Origin: Paenibacillus sedimenti
Lineage (GTDB): Bacteria; Bacillota; Bacilli; Paenibacillales; NBRC-103111
Direction of reading: 5' to 3'
Assembly: GCF_014534655.1 (NCBI RefSeq)
Contig: NZ_JACVVD010000004.1
Coordinates: 124,001 to 188,000 of the forward strand
DNA: 64,000 nt
Position 1 is the first letter of the stretch; the number at the start of each line of letters is the position of its first letter. The translations under genes were made by a program, and so were the position numbers. Under the pieces are notes generated by a model that did no database searches, was not told the DNA's origin, and saw nothing but the letters and a program-made list of their open reading frames with translations. This document shows positions 8,836 through 15,982 of this stretch, one piece after another.

Positions 8836-9675
8836 TTATTTAACTGCGCCCGCCGTAATACCACTTGCGATTTGGCGTTGGAAAACGATGTACACGATCA
8901 GCGTCGGAAGTGTTGTAATGAGCAGACCTGCGAATAACGGCCCCCACTCGACCCGGTACTGCATCTCAGCTTGCATAACCGCAAGTCCGATAGGCAGCGT
9001 GTACTTCGTCGGTTCATTCGTCAATACGACTCCTAAGAAATACTCATTCCAGTTATTCAGCATGTTGGTGATCATGACGGTGATGAGACCCGGCTGCGAT
9101 AAGGGCAGCATCACTCTGAAGAAGGTTCCGTAATGCGAAGTGCCATCGATAATCGCGGCCTCTTCGATTTCCTTCGGTAATGACTTGTAGAATCCTACAA
9201 GCAAGAATATTCCGAATGGCAGGTTAAGCGCAGCATACACAAGAATTAGACCTAGCCACGTGTTAACTAACTGCAGATCATTCAGTAAGAAAAATAAAGG
9301 AATCAAGGCCAACGCAAAAGGTATCATCATCGACGAGATATAGATCGTGAACAACAGCTTACTTCCTTTAAATTCATATCTTGCAAGAATGTATGCCGTC
9401 ATTGCGGATAAGATCATACCAAGGAGCGTACTTCCCACGGTTACGACGATCGAGTTCATGAAATAAGTGCTGAAATTATATTTACTCCATACATAACTGA
9501 AGTTCGACCATAGCAGCGGAAACTCGGGAAGCGCCCAAGGCATGTTTAAGAAGAACTGCTCATTATTTTTCAATGCGTCCAATAGTGTCCACAATAGCGG
9601 GTATATAACGGCAACACTCCATATAAGGAGAATGACCCAAATAGATAGCTTAGCTAATGGATTTTTAATAGTCAT
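8836..9675 (-). CDS. Sugar ABC transporter permease (MalG type)
   Basis: The second inner-membrane permease of a CUT1 carbohydrate importer, 279 residues with about six transmembrane helices. The EAA loop that contacts the ATPase is visible as EIEEAAIIDGTSHYGTFFRVMLPLSQPG. It lies 42 bases downstream of the partner permease and shares the operon with the binding protein. No ATPase gene is present in the window, so the transporter must use a shared MsmX-type ATPase, as is usual for Firmicute CUT1 systems. The position suggests NgcG. Confidence 0.92.
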   Translation of the reverse strand: MTIKNPLAKLSIWVILLIWSVAVIYPLLWTLLDALKNNEQFFLNMPWALPEFPLLWSNFSYVWSKYNFSTYFMNSIVVTVGSTLLGMILSAMTAYILARYEFKGSKLLFTIYISSMMIPFALALIPLFFLLNDLQLVNTWLGLILVYAALNLPFGIFLLVGFYKSLPKEIEEAAIIDGTSHYGTFFRVMLPLSQPGLITVMITNMLNNWNEYFLGVVLTNEPTKYTLPIGLAVMQAEMQYRVEWGPLFAGLLITTLPTLIVYIVFQRQIASGITAGAVK

Positions 9676-9717
9676 AAATATGGTTTCCCTCCTTCAGTAT
9701 CATCTTCTAGGATGGCA

Positions 9718-10623
9718 TTAATGCATTTCGATCGTTTCTTGGCGCATGATACGTTGCAGGATTAGGGTCGTAACCAATGAAATGATGAGAATTGCCACGC
9801 CGATGGCAGCTCCATAACCGAAGTGATACTGTTGAAACGCCATCCGATACAGATAAGATCCCATCACATGGGTCGTATTGTCAGGTTGTCCTCCATTCGT
9901 CATTAACTGCACAATAACGAACGATCCGTTCAGTGTTGTGATTACGATATTGATGATTGAAACCTTAATTTGCTCCCAGATGAGCGGCATGGTGATGTTG
10001 CGAAATTGCGACCATTGTCCCGCTCCGTCTATATTAGCCGCTTCATAATATGAAGCAGGAATATTCACGATTGCGGCAATCATCAGGATCATGTAAAAAC
10101 CTATACCTGCCCAAATCGTTGGAGGCAGTAGCATCCAGATGGTATGCTGTGGAAATCCTAACCAGGCGATGTCGACCTTGCTCCCTGTGAAAAGGGATAG
10201 AAAAGCGTTTAAAAACCCGATTTGCGGATTATAAATGAAGTTCCATAGAACGCCGATAACAACGACAGAAATTACGTTAGGAATAAAGAAAATCGCCCGA
10301 AAGAAGCCGGAGCTTTTCAATTGAAAACGAGTTAATGCGACTGCGAAAAAGGTTGCTAAAAGCATGATGCCAATCACTTTCCCAGCAACTAGAAAATAAT
10401 CATTCCCGATCGACCGCCAAATAATGGGGTCTTTAAACATTTCCTTGAAATTGTCAAGACCAATAAACTCACTATTCTCAGACATCCCTGACCAATCATA
10501 AAATGACTTCTGGAGTGCCTGAATAACTGGATATAATGTAAAAACGCAGAAAAACAGAAATGTCGGAATGATGAATGAAGCGATGAACATGTTCCTTTTC
10601 CACGTTTTTGAGCTGGTCTTCAT
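9718..10623 (-). CDS. Sugar ABC transporter permease (MalF type)
   Basis: The first permease of the CUT1 importer, 301 residues with six predicted helices. The first lies at about 13-35, and the EAA loop reads NIPASYYEAANIDGAGQWSQFRNITMP. It is separated from the binding-protein gene by 100 bases containing a stable hairpin, and is followed by the MalG-type permease. The position suggests NgcF. Confidence 0.92.
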   Translation of the reverse strand: MKTSSKTWKRNMFIASFIIPTFLFFCVFTLYPVIQALQKSFYDWSGMSENSEFIGLDNFKEMFKDPIIWRSIGNDYFLVAGKVIGIMLLATFFAVALTRFQLKSSGFFRAIFFIPNVISVVVIGVLWNFIYNPQIGFLNAFLSLFTGSKVDIAWLGFPQHTIWMLLPPTIWAGIGFYMILMIAAIVNIPASYYEAANIDGAGQWSQFRNITMPLIWEQIKVSIINIVITTLNGSFVIVQLMTNGGQPDNTTHVMGSYLYRMAFQQYHFGYGAAIGVAILIISLVTTLILQRIMRQETIEMH

Positions 10624-10651
10624 TCTCTCTCACCGTCCTATCAGTAAAATT

Positions 10652-10690
10652 GCGGAGAACTCATAAGGCGGCAGCCTTACTGTTCTCCGC
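10652..10690. other. Intercistronic hairpin after the binding-protein gene
   Basis: GCGGAGAAC and GTTCTCCGC form nine perfect pairs, with AGGC/GCCT inside. No U-tract follows in the direction of transcription (AAUUUUACUG). It lies between the binding-protein gene and its permeases. Hairpins at this place in sugar ABC operons typically stabilise the upstream message and lower permease expression. Confidence 0.7.
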
Positions 10691-10723
10691 GCTGTCTCTT
10701 TCGTTAAGAATGGGGTTAAGTTA

Positions 10724-12082
10724 CTATTTCTTTTGTTTAGCTACAACATCAGTCACACGTTTTACCCAATCTTCCGGTGTGATGGTTCCAATCGTCAATG
10801 CGACAGACGCATCTTGCATTGCCTTGTCAACGTCAGCTGCAAAGGATACGGTTGGAACTACCACTGTATCGCTAGAGGACAAGAACTTCGCAGCATCCTT
10901 AACGAAGTTAGGCGCCTTGGAAGAACTGATGTCTCCTTTGATGTTAGAAGGTGCGCCGCTAAGCTCCGCCCATTGACCGGCTTGCGCTTTCGCAAAGACG
11001 AATTGCATGAACGCTTTAGCTGCATCTTTGTTTTTCGCTTTTTTAGCGATAGCAAATGTAGAAGTGGAAGTGTTAGCAACCACTTTGCCGCCTTTATCTT
11101 GCGTAATCGAAGGAATGAAACCAAAATCGAATCCGCTCGGAACGTCTTTCGCCATTTCGTTAGGCAGCCATAGTCCGTTTGGAATGAAAGCGTCTTTGTG
11201 CTGCAGGAACAAGGATTGGGAATCCGTATGGTTGATTTGTACGGATGCTTTATCAATGAATCCTTTGTCGCGCATTTGCACGATTTTGTTCAGACCTTTG
11301 ATAATTGCTGGGTTTTTCCATGCTTCAAGGTTGTTATTCGCCATATCTTGAAGAAGTTTATAATCGTTGTTGTTTGCGGATACAATCGCCGGATACAAGA
11401 AAGCGCCGTTAATGTAATAAGGATATTTACCAGTGTGAATGAACGGATTAATGCCTGCAGCTTTGATCGTTTCGCTTGTTTTCATGAATTCTTCAAAGTC
11501 TTTTGGCTCAGCCCAACCTTTTTCTTTGAATAGGGCTTTATCATAGAAAATACCCCAAGAGTTAAGCACGAATGGAATGTTGTAGATTTTGCCATCGTAT
11601 TGTGGAGGTTGTTGAGCTAGCAAATCGGAAATTTTATCGCCGTCAACGTTTTTCACGTCTTTGTACCAGTCCGTCAGATCTTCGAGCAAGCCGTCCGTCA
11701 CCATTTGGCGGTCGAACAGCTCAGGTCCATCGATATATACGAAATCAGGTGGGTTACCGGCGATCCAACGGGGTTTCATTTGCTCGTTGATTTTTGGTCC
11801 CGCACTTTCTTTAATTTTCAAATCCGGGTTAGCTGCCTGGAAGTCAGCAATTACTTTTTTCCACCATTTATCGCCGTAACCGCCGACGAAGTATTGGATT
11901 TCAAAATCACCGGATAATTTTTTGGCTCCGGTTGTTGGAGCAGCCGATGCAACAGCAGTCGGTGCGGCAGTAGCAGCAGCCGGTTTTGCAGTTTCAGTTG
12001 GTGCAGCGGATTTACCGCAGCCTGCAGCAACTAAAACCACAGATACCGCGAGGCCCATTGTAGACCATTTTTTCAAATTCAT
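10724..12082 (-). CDS. Sugar ABC transporter substrate-binding lipoprotein (NgcE-like)
   Basis: The extracellular solute-binding protein of the CUT1 importer, 452 residues. The signal peptide ends in lipobox VAAGC with lipidated C22, followed by an Ala/Thr/Pro-rich linker (about 25-55). The mature fold shows a GGYGDKWWKKVIADFQ start, NPPDFVYIDGPE and NGLWLPNEM. The last motif and the WW near the start recall the NgcE N-acetylglucosamine/chitobiose-binding family. The GlcNAc-type PTS next door supports an amino-sugar substrate, but this is inference. It is the first gene of the operon and has a leader of about 225 bases with RAT and terminator. Confidence 0.88.
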   Translation of the reverse strand: MNLKKWSTMGLAVSVVLVAAGCGKSAAPTETAKPAAATAAPTAVASAAPTTGAKKLSGDFEIQYFVGGYGDKWWKKVIADFQAANPDLKIKESAGPKINEQMKPRWIAGNPPDFVYIDGPELFDRQMVTDGLLEDLTDWYKDVKNVDGDKISDLLAQQPPQYDGKIYNIPFVLNSWGIFYDKALFKEKGWAEPKDFEEFMKTSETIKAAGINPFIHTGKYPYYINGAFLYPAIVSANNNDYKLLQDMANNNLEAWKNPAIIKGLNKIVQMRDKGFIDKASVQINHTDSQSLFLQHKDAFIPNGLWLPNEMAKDVPSGFDFGFIPSITQDKGGKVVANTSTSTFAIAKKAKNKDAAKAFMQFVFAKAQAGQWAELSGAPSNIKGDISSSKAPNFVKDAAKFLSSSDTVVVPTVSFAADVDKAMQDASVALTIGTITPEDWVKRVTDVVAKQKK

Positions 12083-12204
12083 GTGTCCATCTCTCCCTTT
12101 TCTTAATAAAGTCTGTTGTTGCTTTTTTGTTTAGTCGCAAGCCTCTCAATCTGCAGTGGTTTTGCGCTACCAACCCCTTTCGAGATAAGAATTACAAAAA
12201 TAAA

Positions 12205-12255
12205 AAGGGCATAGTTATAGAAGAAGACTTACATTCTTCAATAACTAATGCCCTT
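12205..12255 (-). terminator. Leader terminator (attenuator) of the ABC operon
   Basis: On the minus strand AAGGGCAU and AUGCCCUU, continued by AGUUAU/AUAACU and AAGA/UCUU, form a long stem followed by UUUUUAUUUUU. It lies inside the transcribed leader, about 50 bases after the predicted start of transcription and 120 before the first gene. Its 5' arm overlaps the RAT candidate, as in LicT/GlcT-controlled leaders. Confidence 0.82.
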
Positions 12256-12271
12256 GCGGTAACATGTTATT
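12240..12271 (-). promoter_or_regulatory. RAT (ribonucleic antiterminator) candidate
   Basis: A 32-base RNA element on the minus strand. The outer arms AAUAAC/GUUAUU enclose AUG-UUA-CC, a GCAA tetraloop, and GG-G-CAU. The known LicT/BglG RAT core is UUG-UUA-CUG ... CAG-G-CAA. The asymmetric UUA/G internal loop is kept here, while the flanking pairs differ but remain paired (AUG/CAU and CC/GG). Sixteen bases of the element are also the 5' arm of the terminator at 12205-12255, so the two folds exclude each other. The likely binder is the CAT-PRD protein at 6392-7225. Confidence 0.72.
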
Positions 12272-12314
12272 AAAACTGACATATTCAATTGATTTTCGTT
12301 CTTTATGTGATTAA

Positions 12315-12343
12315 ATATTACAGTATACTGACATCATCGTCAA
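12315..12343 (-). promoter_or_regulatory. Sigma-A promoter of the sugar ABC operon
   Basis: On the minus strand TTGACG (12338-12343), a 17-base spacer and TAATAT (12315-12320). Transcription would begin near 12308, giving a leader of about 225 bases that contains the RAT and terminator. Confidence 0.7.
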
Positions 12344-12448
12344 TACATGAATTCAATTTTGCTTAAAACATTCATATTCTATCATTCGTGCTCAATGTGT
12401 TAAGATAGAATATATCGTTCTAATCCAATGAAATAGGTAGGTGATCTC

Positions 12449-12583
12449 ATGTCAAAACGCAAACCTGTCCTCGCAAACCGCAGAACCAAAGATGAAGTCA
12501 ATAAGAAAGCGATCATCTGGACTGGATCAGTTCTGCTCGCCATTATCATTGCAATGACTATACTGCTCGTTTTAAACAAATGA
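12449..12583 (+). CDS. Small single-span membrane protein (44 aa)
   Basis: A 44-residue ORF beginning MSKRKPVLANRR. A basic N-terminal half carries six Arg/Lys in the first twelve residues, and one hydrophobic helix (about 22-41) follows. GTAGGTGATC precedes the ATG with usable spacing, and a hairpin at 12648 follows. The charge pattern predicts N-terminus inside. I do not recognise a family. The gene is isolated between two oppositely directed operons, with ribosome site and terminator both present, which supports it being real. Confidence 0.6.
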   Translation: MSKRKPVLANRRTKDEVNKKAIIWTGSVLLAIIIAMTILLVLNK

Positions 12584-12647
12584 CATTGAGTAAAACGATC
12601 GAAACCTTCACGAGTTGAATTGTAATCGCTTTCTCCAATCTTGTCAA

Positions 12648-12676
12648 GGGCTCCGTATCAGGAGCCTCTTTCCATA
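12648..12676. terminator. Short terminator-like hairpin
   Basis: GGCTCC and GGAGCC flank a six-base loop; CTCTTTCC follows on the plus strand. It may end the small membrane-protein gene and, less well, the transpeptidase gene from the other side. Confidence 0.5.
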
Positions 12677-12679
12677 TAT

Positions 12680-14212
12680 TCAATCTAGCCATTTGTACGT
12701 TTTCTTTGGGTTGCTATCGTCAGTTTGCAGTGGAAGTTTAAAGGCTCGTGAAGGATTTCCTTTTCCTGCTCCGTTCCCCGAACCTTCTTTACCTTCGCCG
12801 TTAGGCTCAGGCAAGACTCCCCTTACGATCGTCACCTTCGTTTGCATAGGCACCATATCATAAAGCTCTTCAACGTCCGCTTGCAGCATACGCACACACC
12901 CATGAGACTCATCTTTTCCTATGCTGGATGGTTTGTTAGTGCCGTGAATCGCATACAACGTATCGGACAGGGTCATGCCCCTGCTCCCAAACTCGCCAGT
13001 TGATTTTCCGTTAGGATTTCGTACTTTCTCGCTGATCATGAACTCACCTTGCGGCGTCTTCTCTCCGCCCAGGCCAACCGGATAGCTCCGAATGATATAG
13101 GAGCCGCTGACAAGGGCCAGTTGATGCTTTTCCGTGTCGATAACAATTTCAAGAGGTTTTCTGAAGGGATCCGTACTGGCCTTCGCTTGAAACTTAACAG
13201 AGGTGTCTTGCCCAGCAGAGCTTAGCTTTTGATTATTTACGTCCGAAGCATTTTTTGTCCCAACTATCGTTCCACTTAGCGACTGACCTTGCAGCTTTTC
13301 AATTATTTGAGGGAAGATCGATTTCATCTCGGGTGATATCCCTGGGAGGTGATTGTCGGGATATGGCTTTAAAAGCAGCTCCACTTCATTCGGCAAGACT
13401 CCGGTCTTTTGCTGATATGCTTGGACTGCACTCTGAAGAACTATAGCTTGCTCTCGATCTTGCATCCAGCTATCAATAGCAGGAACCAATGAAGAGCTGT
13501 CTGCAGCCTGACAGGCGCATATCTCAGAATTATAGTATTTGAGTGCCGCCGTATTACCGCCTACAGATTGATACTCGATGGCAATTAAAGGCCGTACAGC
13601 CTTATTCCATTGAATCCAATTTCCGTCTCCGCTCTTCGGTGCGTCCATGATGACTGAATCGCCAGCTGCGCCCCCTGAGGCAGAAAGTAAGCGTTGCAAC
13701 ATAACTCCCCAATCCCCTTCCGAGAAATGTAACCTCGGCTTACTTGATTCCTCTTGTAAAGTAACGCTGGATATCACATTTGTCGGAGTGGAGGGTGCAG
13801 ACGCAGTGCTTTTAGCAGATAAAGAAATCTTGTCCTTAGCAATATCTATCGATGCAGGTATAGAAATAAACACGAGCATGGCAAGCAGCATGATCAACTT
13901 ACTTTTGCGCTTCGGTTTGTTCCCTTGTAAAGCCCCAGCCTCTTTAATGAGCGCTTCAGAGTGTAAGGAGCGCAATGGCCCGTCAACAACTATTTTTTGC
14001 CGCTCAAACGCCTCGTAAATCTCTCCGGATTGGGCAAAACAATAAGCAGCCTTCCCTTCTTTTCCCTGTGCGGCATACTCTCTGCCTAATAAATACCACG
14101 CCATTTTATGGTCAGGATGCTCTTTTACGTATTTTTTCAAATAAAGAGGATCTTCGATCGGGTTATACTGGAAAAATCGTTCTAACTGATCGTTTCGAAA
14201 TTTTTCTTTCAA
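12680..14212 (-). CDS. L,D-transpeptidase (YkuD) with cytosolic N-terminal region
   Basis: A cell-wall enzyme forming 3-3 peptide cross-links or attaching lipoproteins. From the TTG at 14212 (AAAGGAGG eight bases upstream) it has 510 residues. An N-terminal cytosolic part (about 1-115) contains a TPR-like stretch with HKMAWYLLGREYAAQGKEGKAAY, then one transmembrane helix (about 120-142). A long extracellular linker follows, and the C-terminal YkuD domain ends in SHGCVRM with the catalytic Cys, preceded by HGTNKPSSIG. The C-terminal tail is Gly/Glu/Asn-rich. The intracellular TPR-like part joined to an extracellular transpeptidase is less usual. Confidence 0.88.
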   Translation of the reverse strand: MKEKFRNDQLERFFQYNPIEDPLYLKKYVKEHPDHKMAWYLLGREYAAQGKEGKAAYCFAQSGEIYEAFERQKIVVDGPLRSLHSEALIKEAGALQGNKPKRKSKLIMLLAMLVFISIPASIDIAKDKISLSAKSTASAPSTPTNVISSVTLQEESSKPRLHFSEGDWGVMLQRLLSASGGAAGDSVIMDAPKSGDGNWIQWNKAVRPLIAIEYQSVGGNTAALKYYNSEICACQAADSSSLVPAIDSWMQDREQAIVLQSAVQAYQQKTGVLPNEVELLLKPYPDNHLPGISPEMKSIFPQIIEKLQGQSLSGTIVGTKNASDVNNQKLSSAGQDTSVKFQAKASTDPFRKPLEIVIDTEKHQLALVSGSYIIRSYPVGLGGEKTPQGEFMISEKVRNPNGKSTGEFGSRGMTLSDTLYAIHGTNKPSSIGKDESHGCVRMLQADVEELYDMVPMQTKVTIVRGVLPEPNGEGKEGSGNGAGKGNPSRAFKLPLQTDDSNPKKTYKWLD

Positions 14213-14294
14213 CCACCAACCCTCCTTTCTGCATGCCAGTATGACTCTCACTCATTTTATCGGTAAAAGTTCCCATCATTTGAAGAGAAAAAAA

Positions 14295-14337
14295 GACGAG
14301 CATGGTGCAAGGTTTCCCCAGCCACGCCCGTCATTTT
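14295..14337 (-). terminator. Intrinsic terminator of the NHL-repeat gene
   Basis: On the minus strand GACGGGCGTGG and CCATGCTCGTC pair and are followed by seven U. It begins two bases beyond the stop at 14339. Confidence 0.8.
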
Positions 14338-14338
14338 T

Positions 14339-15943
14339 TTATTTCAGAAAAGAGTTCGTACGCAGAATTGCCGTATGATGATCGGCATCCCATTGAACAT
14401 TTAAACCGATTTGCTCAGCGAAGAAGCGAACTGGCACATAAGTACGATCTTGCTTCACGTAAGGCGCCACATCTGTTGTTTGTTTGATGTCAGCTTTGTT
14501 AACTTCTTTGCGAATAACTCCCGTTTCGCCGATTGTAAGCTCAATCGTAACATCGCCATTAAGCAGTTGCACAATGGATTTGCCGTCTTGTTCTACATAT
14601 TTGACTTCATAGCCAAAGGTTTCACTAATAGCTCTCACTGGAACCATCGTACGTCCACCCTCAATTTCAGGCTGTGCGTCAAATTCAATAACTTTATTCC
14701 CATTCACAACTTTAACTTCTTGATTATCCGGTAAGTTCGACGGCAGCTGGTATGGTGCTATTTTACGAATTTTGTTATTGAAAGCATCAGCTACAACGAT
14801 ATTTCCTTGCTCTGTGACTAACACATCAGTCGGATTGTAGAACTCCGCAGCTTGCTCCACACCATCAGCTTCTCCAGTACTCACTGTACCAGCTATCGTA
14901 GTCACTTTACCATTCAGAAGGTATCGAACGGAATGATTCAAACTATCAGCGATTAATAGACCGCCTTCTGACGTAATCGCCAGACCTCTAGGGAAATCGA
15001 ATTTTGCCTTCAGTGCGTCGCCGTCTGCATAATCCCCTGGAGCATAAAGCTCGTTGGTACCATAGGAGGAGCTTGAGCCGGCCAAAGTAGCAACCGTATT
15101 CGTCCTAAAGTCAATATAACGAATGCGCTGATTCCCTGTATCACTTACATAGAGATTTCCTTTGCTATCCAAAGCTAGACCAGAGGGCTCATTAAACTTA
15201 GCAGTAGAGAGACTCCCATCCTGAAACTCGCCGGCAAAAGAAGCTGTGCCTGGACGAATTTGAATTGCTCGTTTCGAAGCCGCATTTAGTGTAGATACTG
15301 TGCCATTTGGCGTAATTTTACGAATGACATGATTTAAAGAATCTGCCACATAGACAGTTCCGTCCGAAGCAACCGCGACATCGCTCGGATGATTAAAAGC
15401 TGCATCTGCACCTTGACCATCCTTATTCCCAAGAACGCCATTTCCCGCTAAAGTGGATACTTGTCCATTGGCATCGATCTTGCGCACAGCGTTATTAGCC
15501 GCATCTGCCACATAAACATTACCATTAGAATCTATAGCAAGACCCGCTGGTTCATTGAAAAACGATTCATTAGGTTTGCCGTTCACGAGACTGCCTGTTG
15601 GAAATCCTTGGCTGTTTGTTATAACGGGAAGTTCAGGACCTGCATAGGTCGTAACCTTGCCGCCGGAAATTTTACGAATGATATGATTACGCGTATCCGC
15701 TACTAAGATACTTCCATCTGGAAGCTGTACAACGCTGCTCGGCGAACGAAACGCCGCAGTAAGCGCATCTCCGTCCTTATCTTCAAAATCACCAATCCCT
15801 GCGTGCGTTGTAACATCTGCCATAATTTGAGCGTTGCTTGTAAATAGCGCATCTGCTGACAATCCGGACGCCAAAGCAGATGAGCCTCCGAGGAATGTCG
15901 CAGCTAAAAATGACGAGATTACAATATGTTTAAAGGGTTTCAT
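14339..15943 (-). CDS. Secreted NHL-repeat protein with stalk domain
   Basis: A 534-residue exported protein. The N-terminal signal peptide (about 1-26) ends near ALASG. Six or so NHL/beta-propeller blades follow (about 40-400), each with the pattern of ...PSxVAVxxDGTVYVADSxNHVIRKI; NPTDVLV and FPRGLAI mark further blades. The C-terminal part (about 410-534) is the copper-amine-oxidase N-terminal-like stalk domain common on Paenibacillus surface proteins, with two GRTMVPVRAISE / RTYVPVRFFAEQIG repeats. A role in surface binding or wall anchoring is likely; no catalytic residues were seen. It lies 39 bases after the FecR-domain gene, so it may belong to that operon. Confidence 0.85.
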   Translation of the reverse strand: MKPFKHIVISSFLAATFLGGSSALASGLSADALFTSNAQIMADVTTHAGIGDFEDKDGDALTAAFRSPSSVVQLPDGSILVADTRNHIIRKISGGKVTTYAGPELPVITNSQGFPTGSLVNGKPNESFFNEPAGLAIDSNGNVYVADAANNAVRKIDANGQVSTLAGNGVLGNKDGQGADAAFNHPSDVAVASDGTVYVADSLNHVIRKITPNGTVSTLNAASKRAIQIRPGTASFAGEFQDGSLSTAKFNEPSGLALDSKGNLYVSDTGNQRIRYIDFRTNTVATLAGSSSSYGTNELYAPGDYADGDALKAKFDFPRGLAITSEGGLLIADSLNHSVRYLLNGKVTTIAGTVSTGEADGVEQAAEFYNPTDVLVTEQGNIVVADAFNNKIRKIAPYQLPSNLPDNQEVKVVNGNKVIEFDAQPEIEGGRTMVPVRAISETFGYEVKYVEQDGKSIVQLLNGDVTIELTIGETGVIRKEVNKADIKQTTDVAPYVKQDRTYVPVRFFAEQIGLNVQWDADHHTAILRTNSFLK

Positions 15944-15982
15944 AGCGTTCTCCTTTTACTTGTATAAATAGCTGGTACGAAC

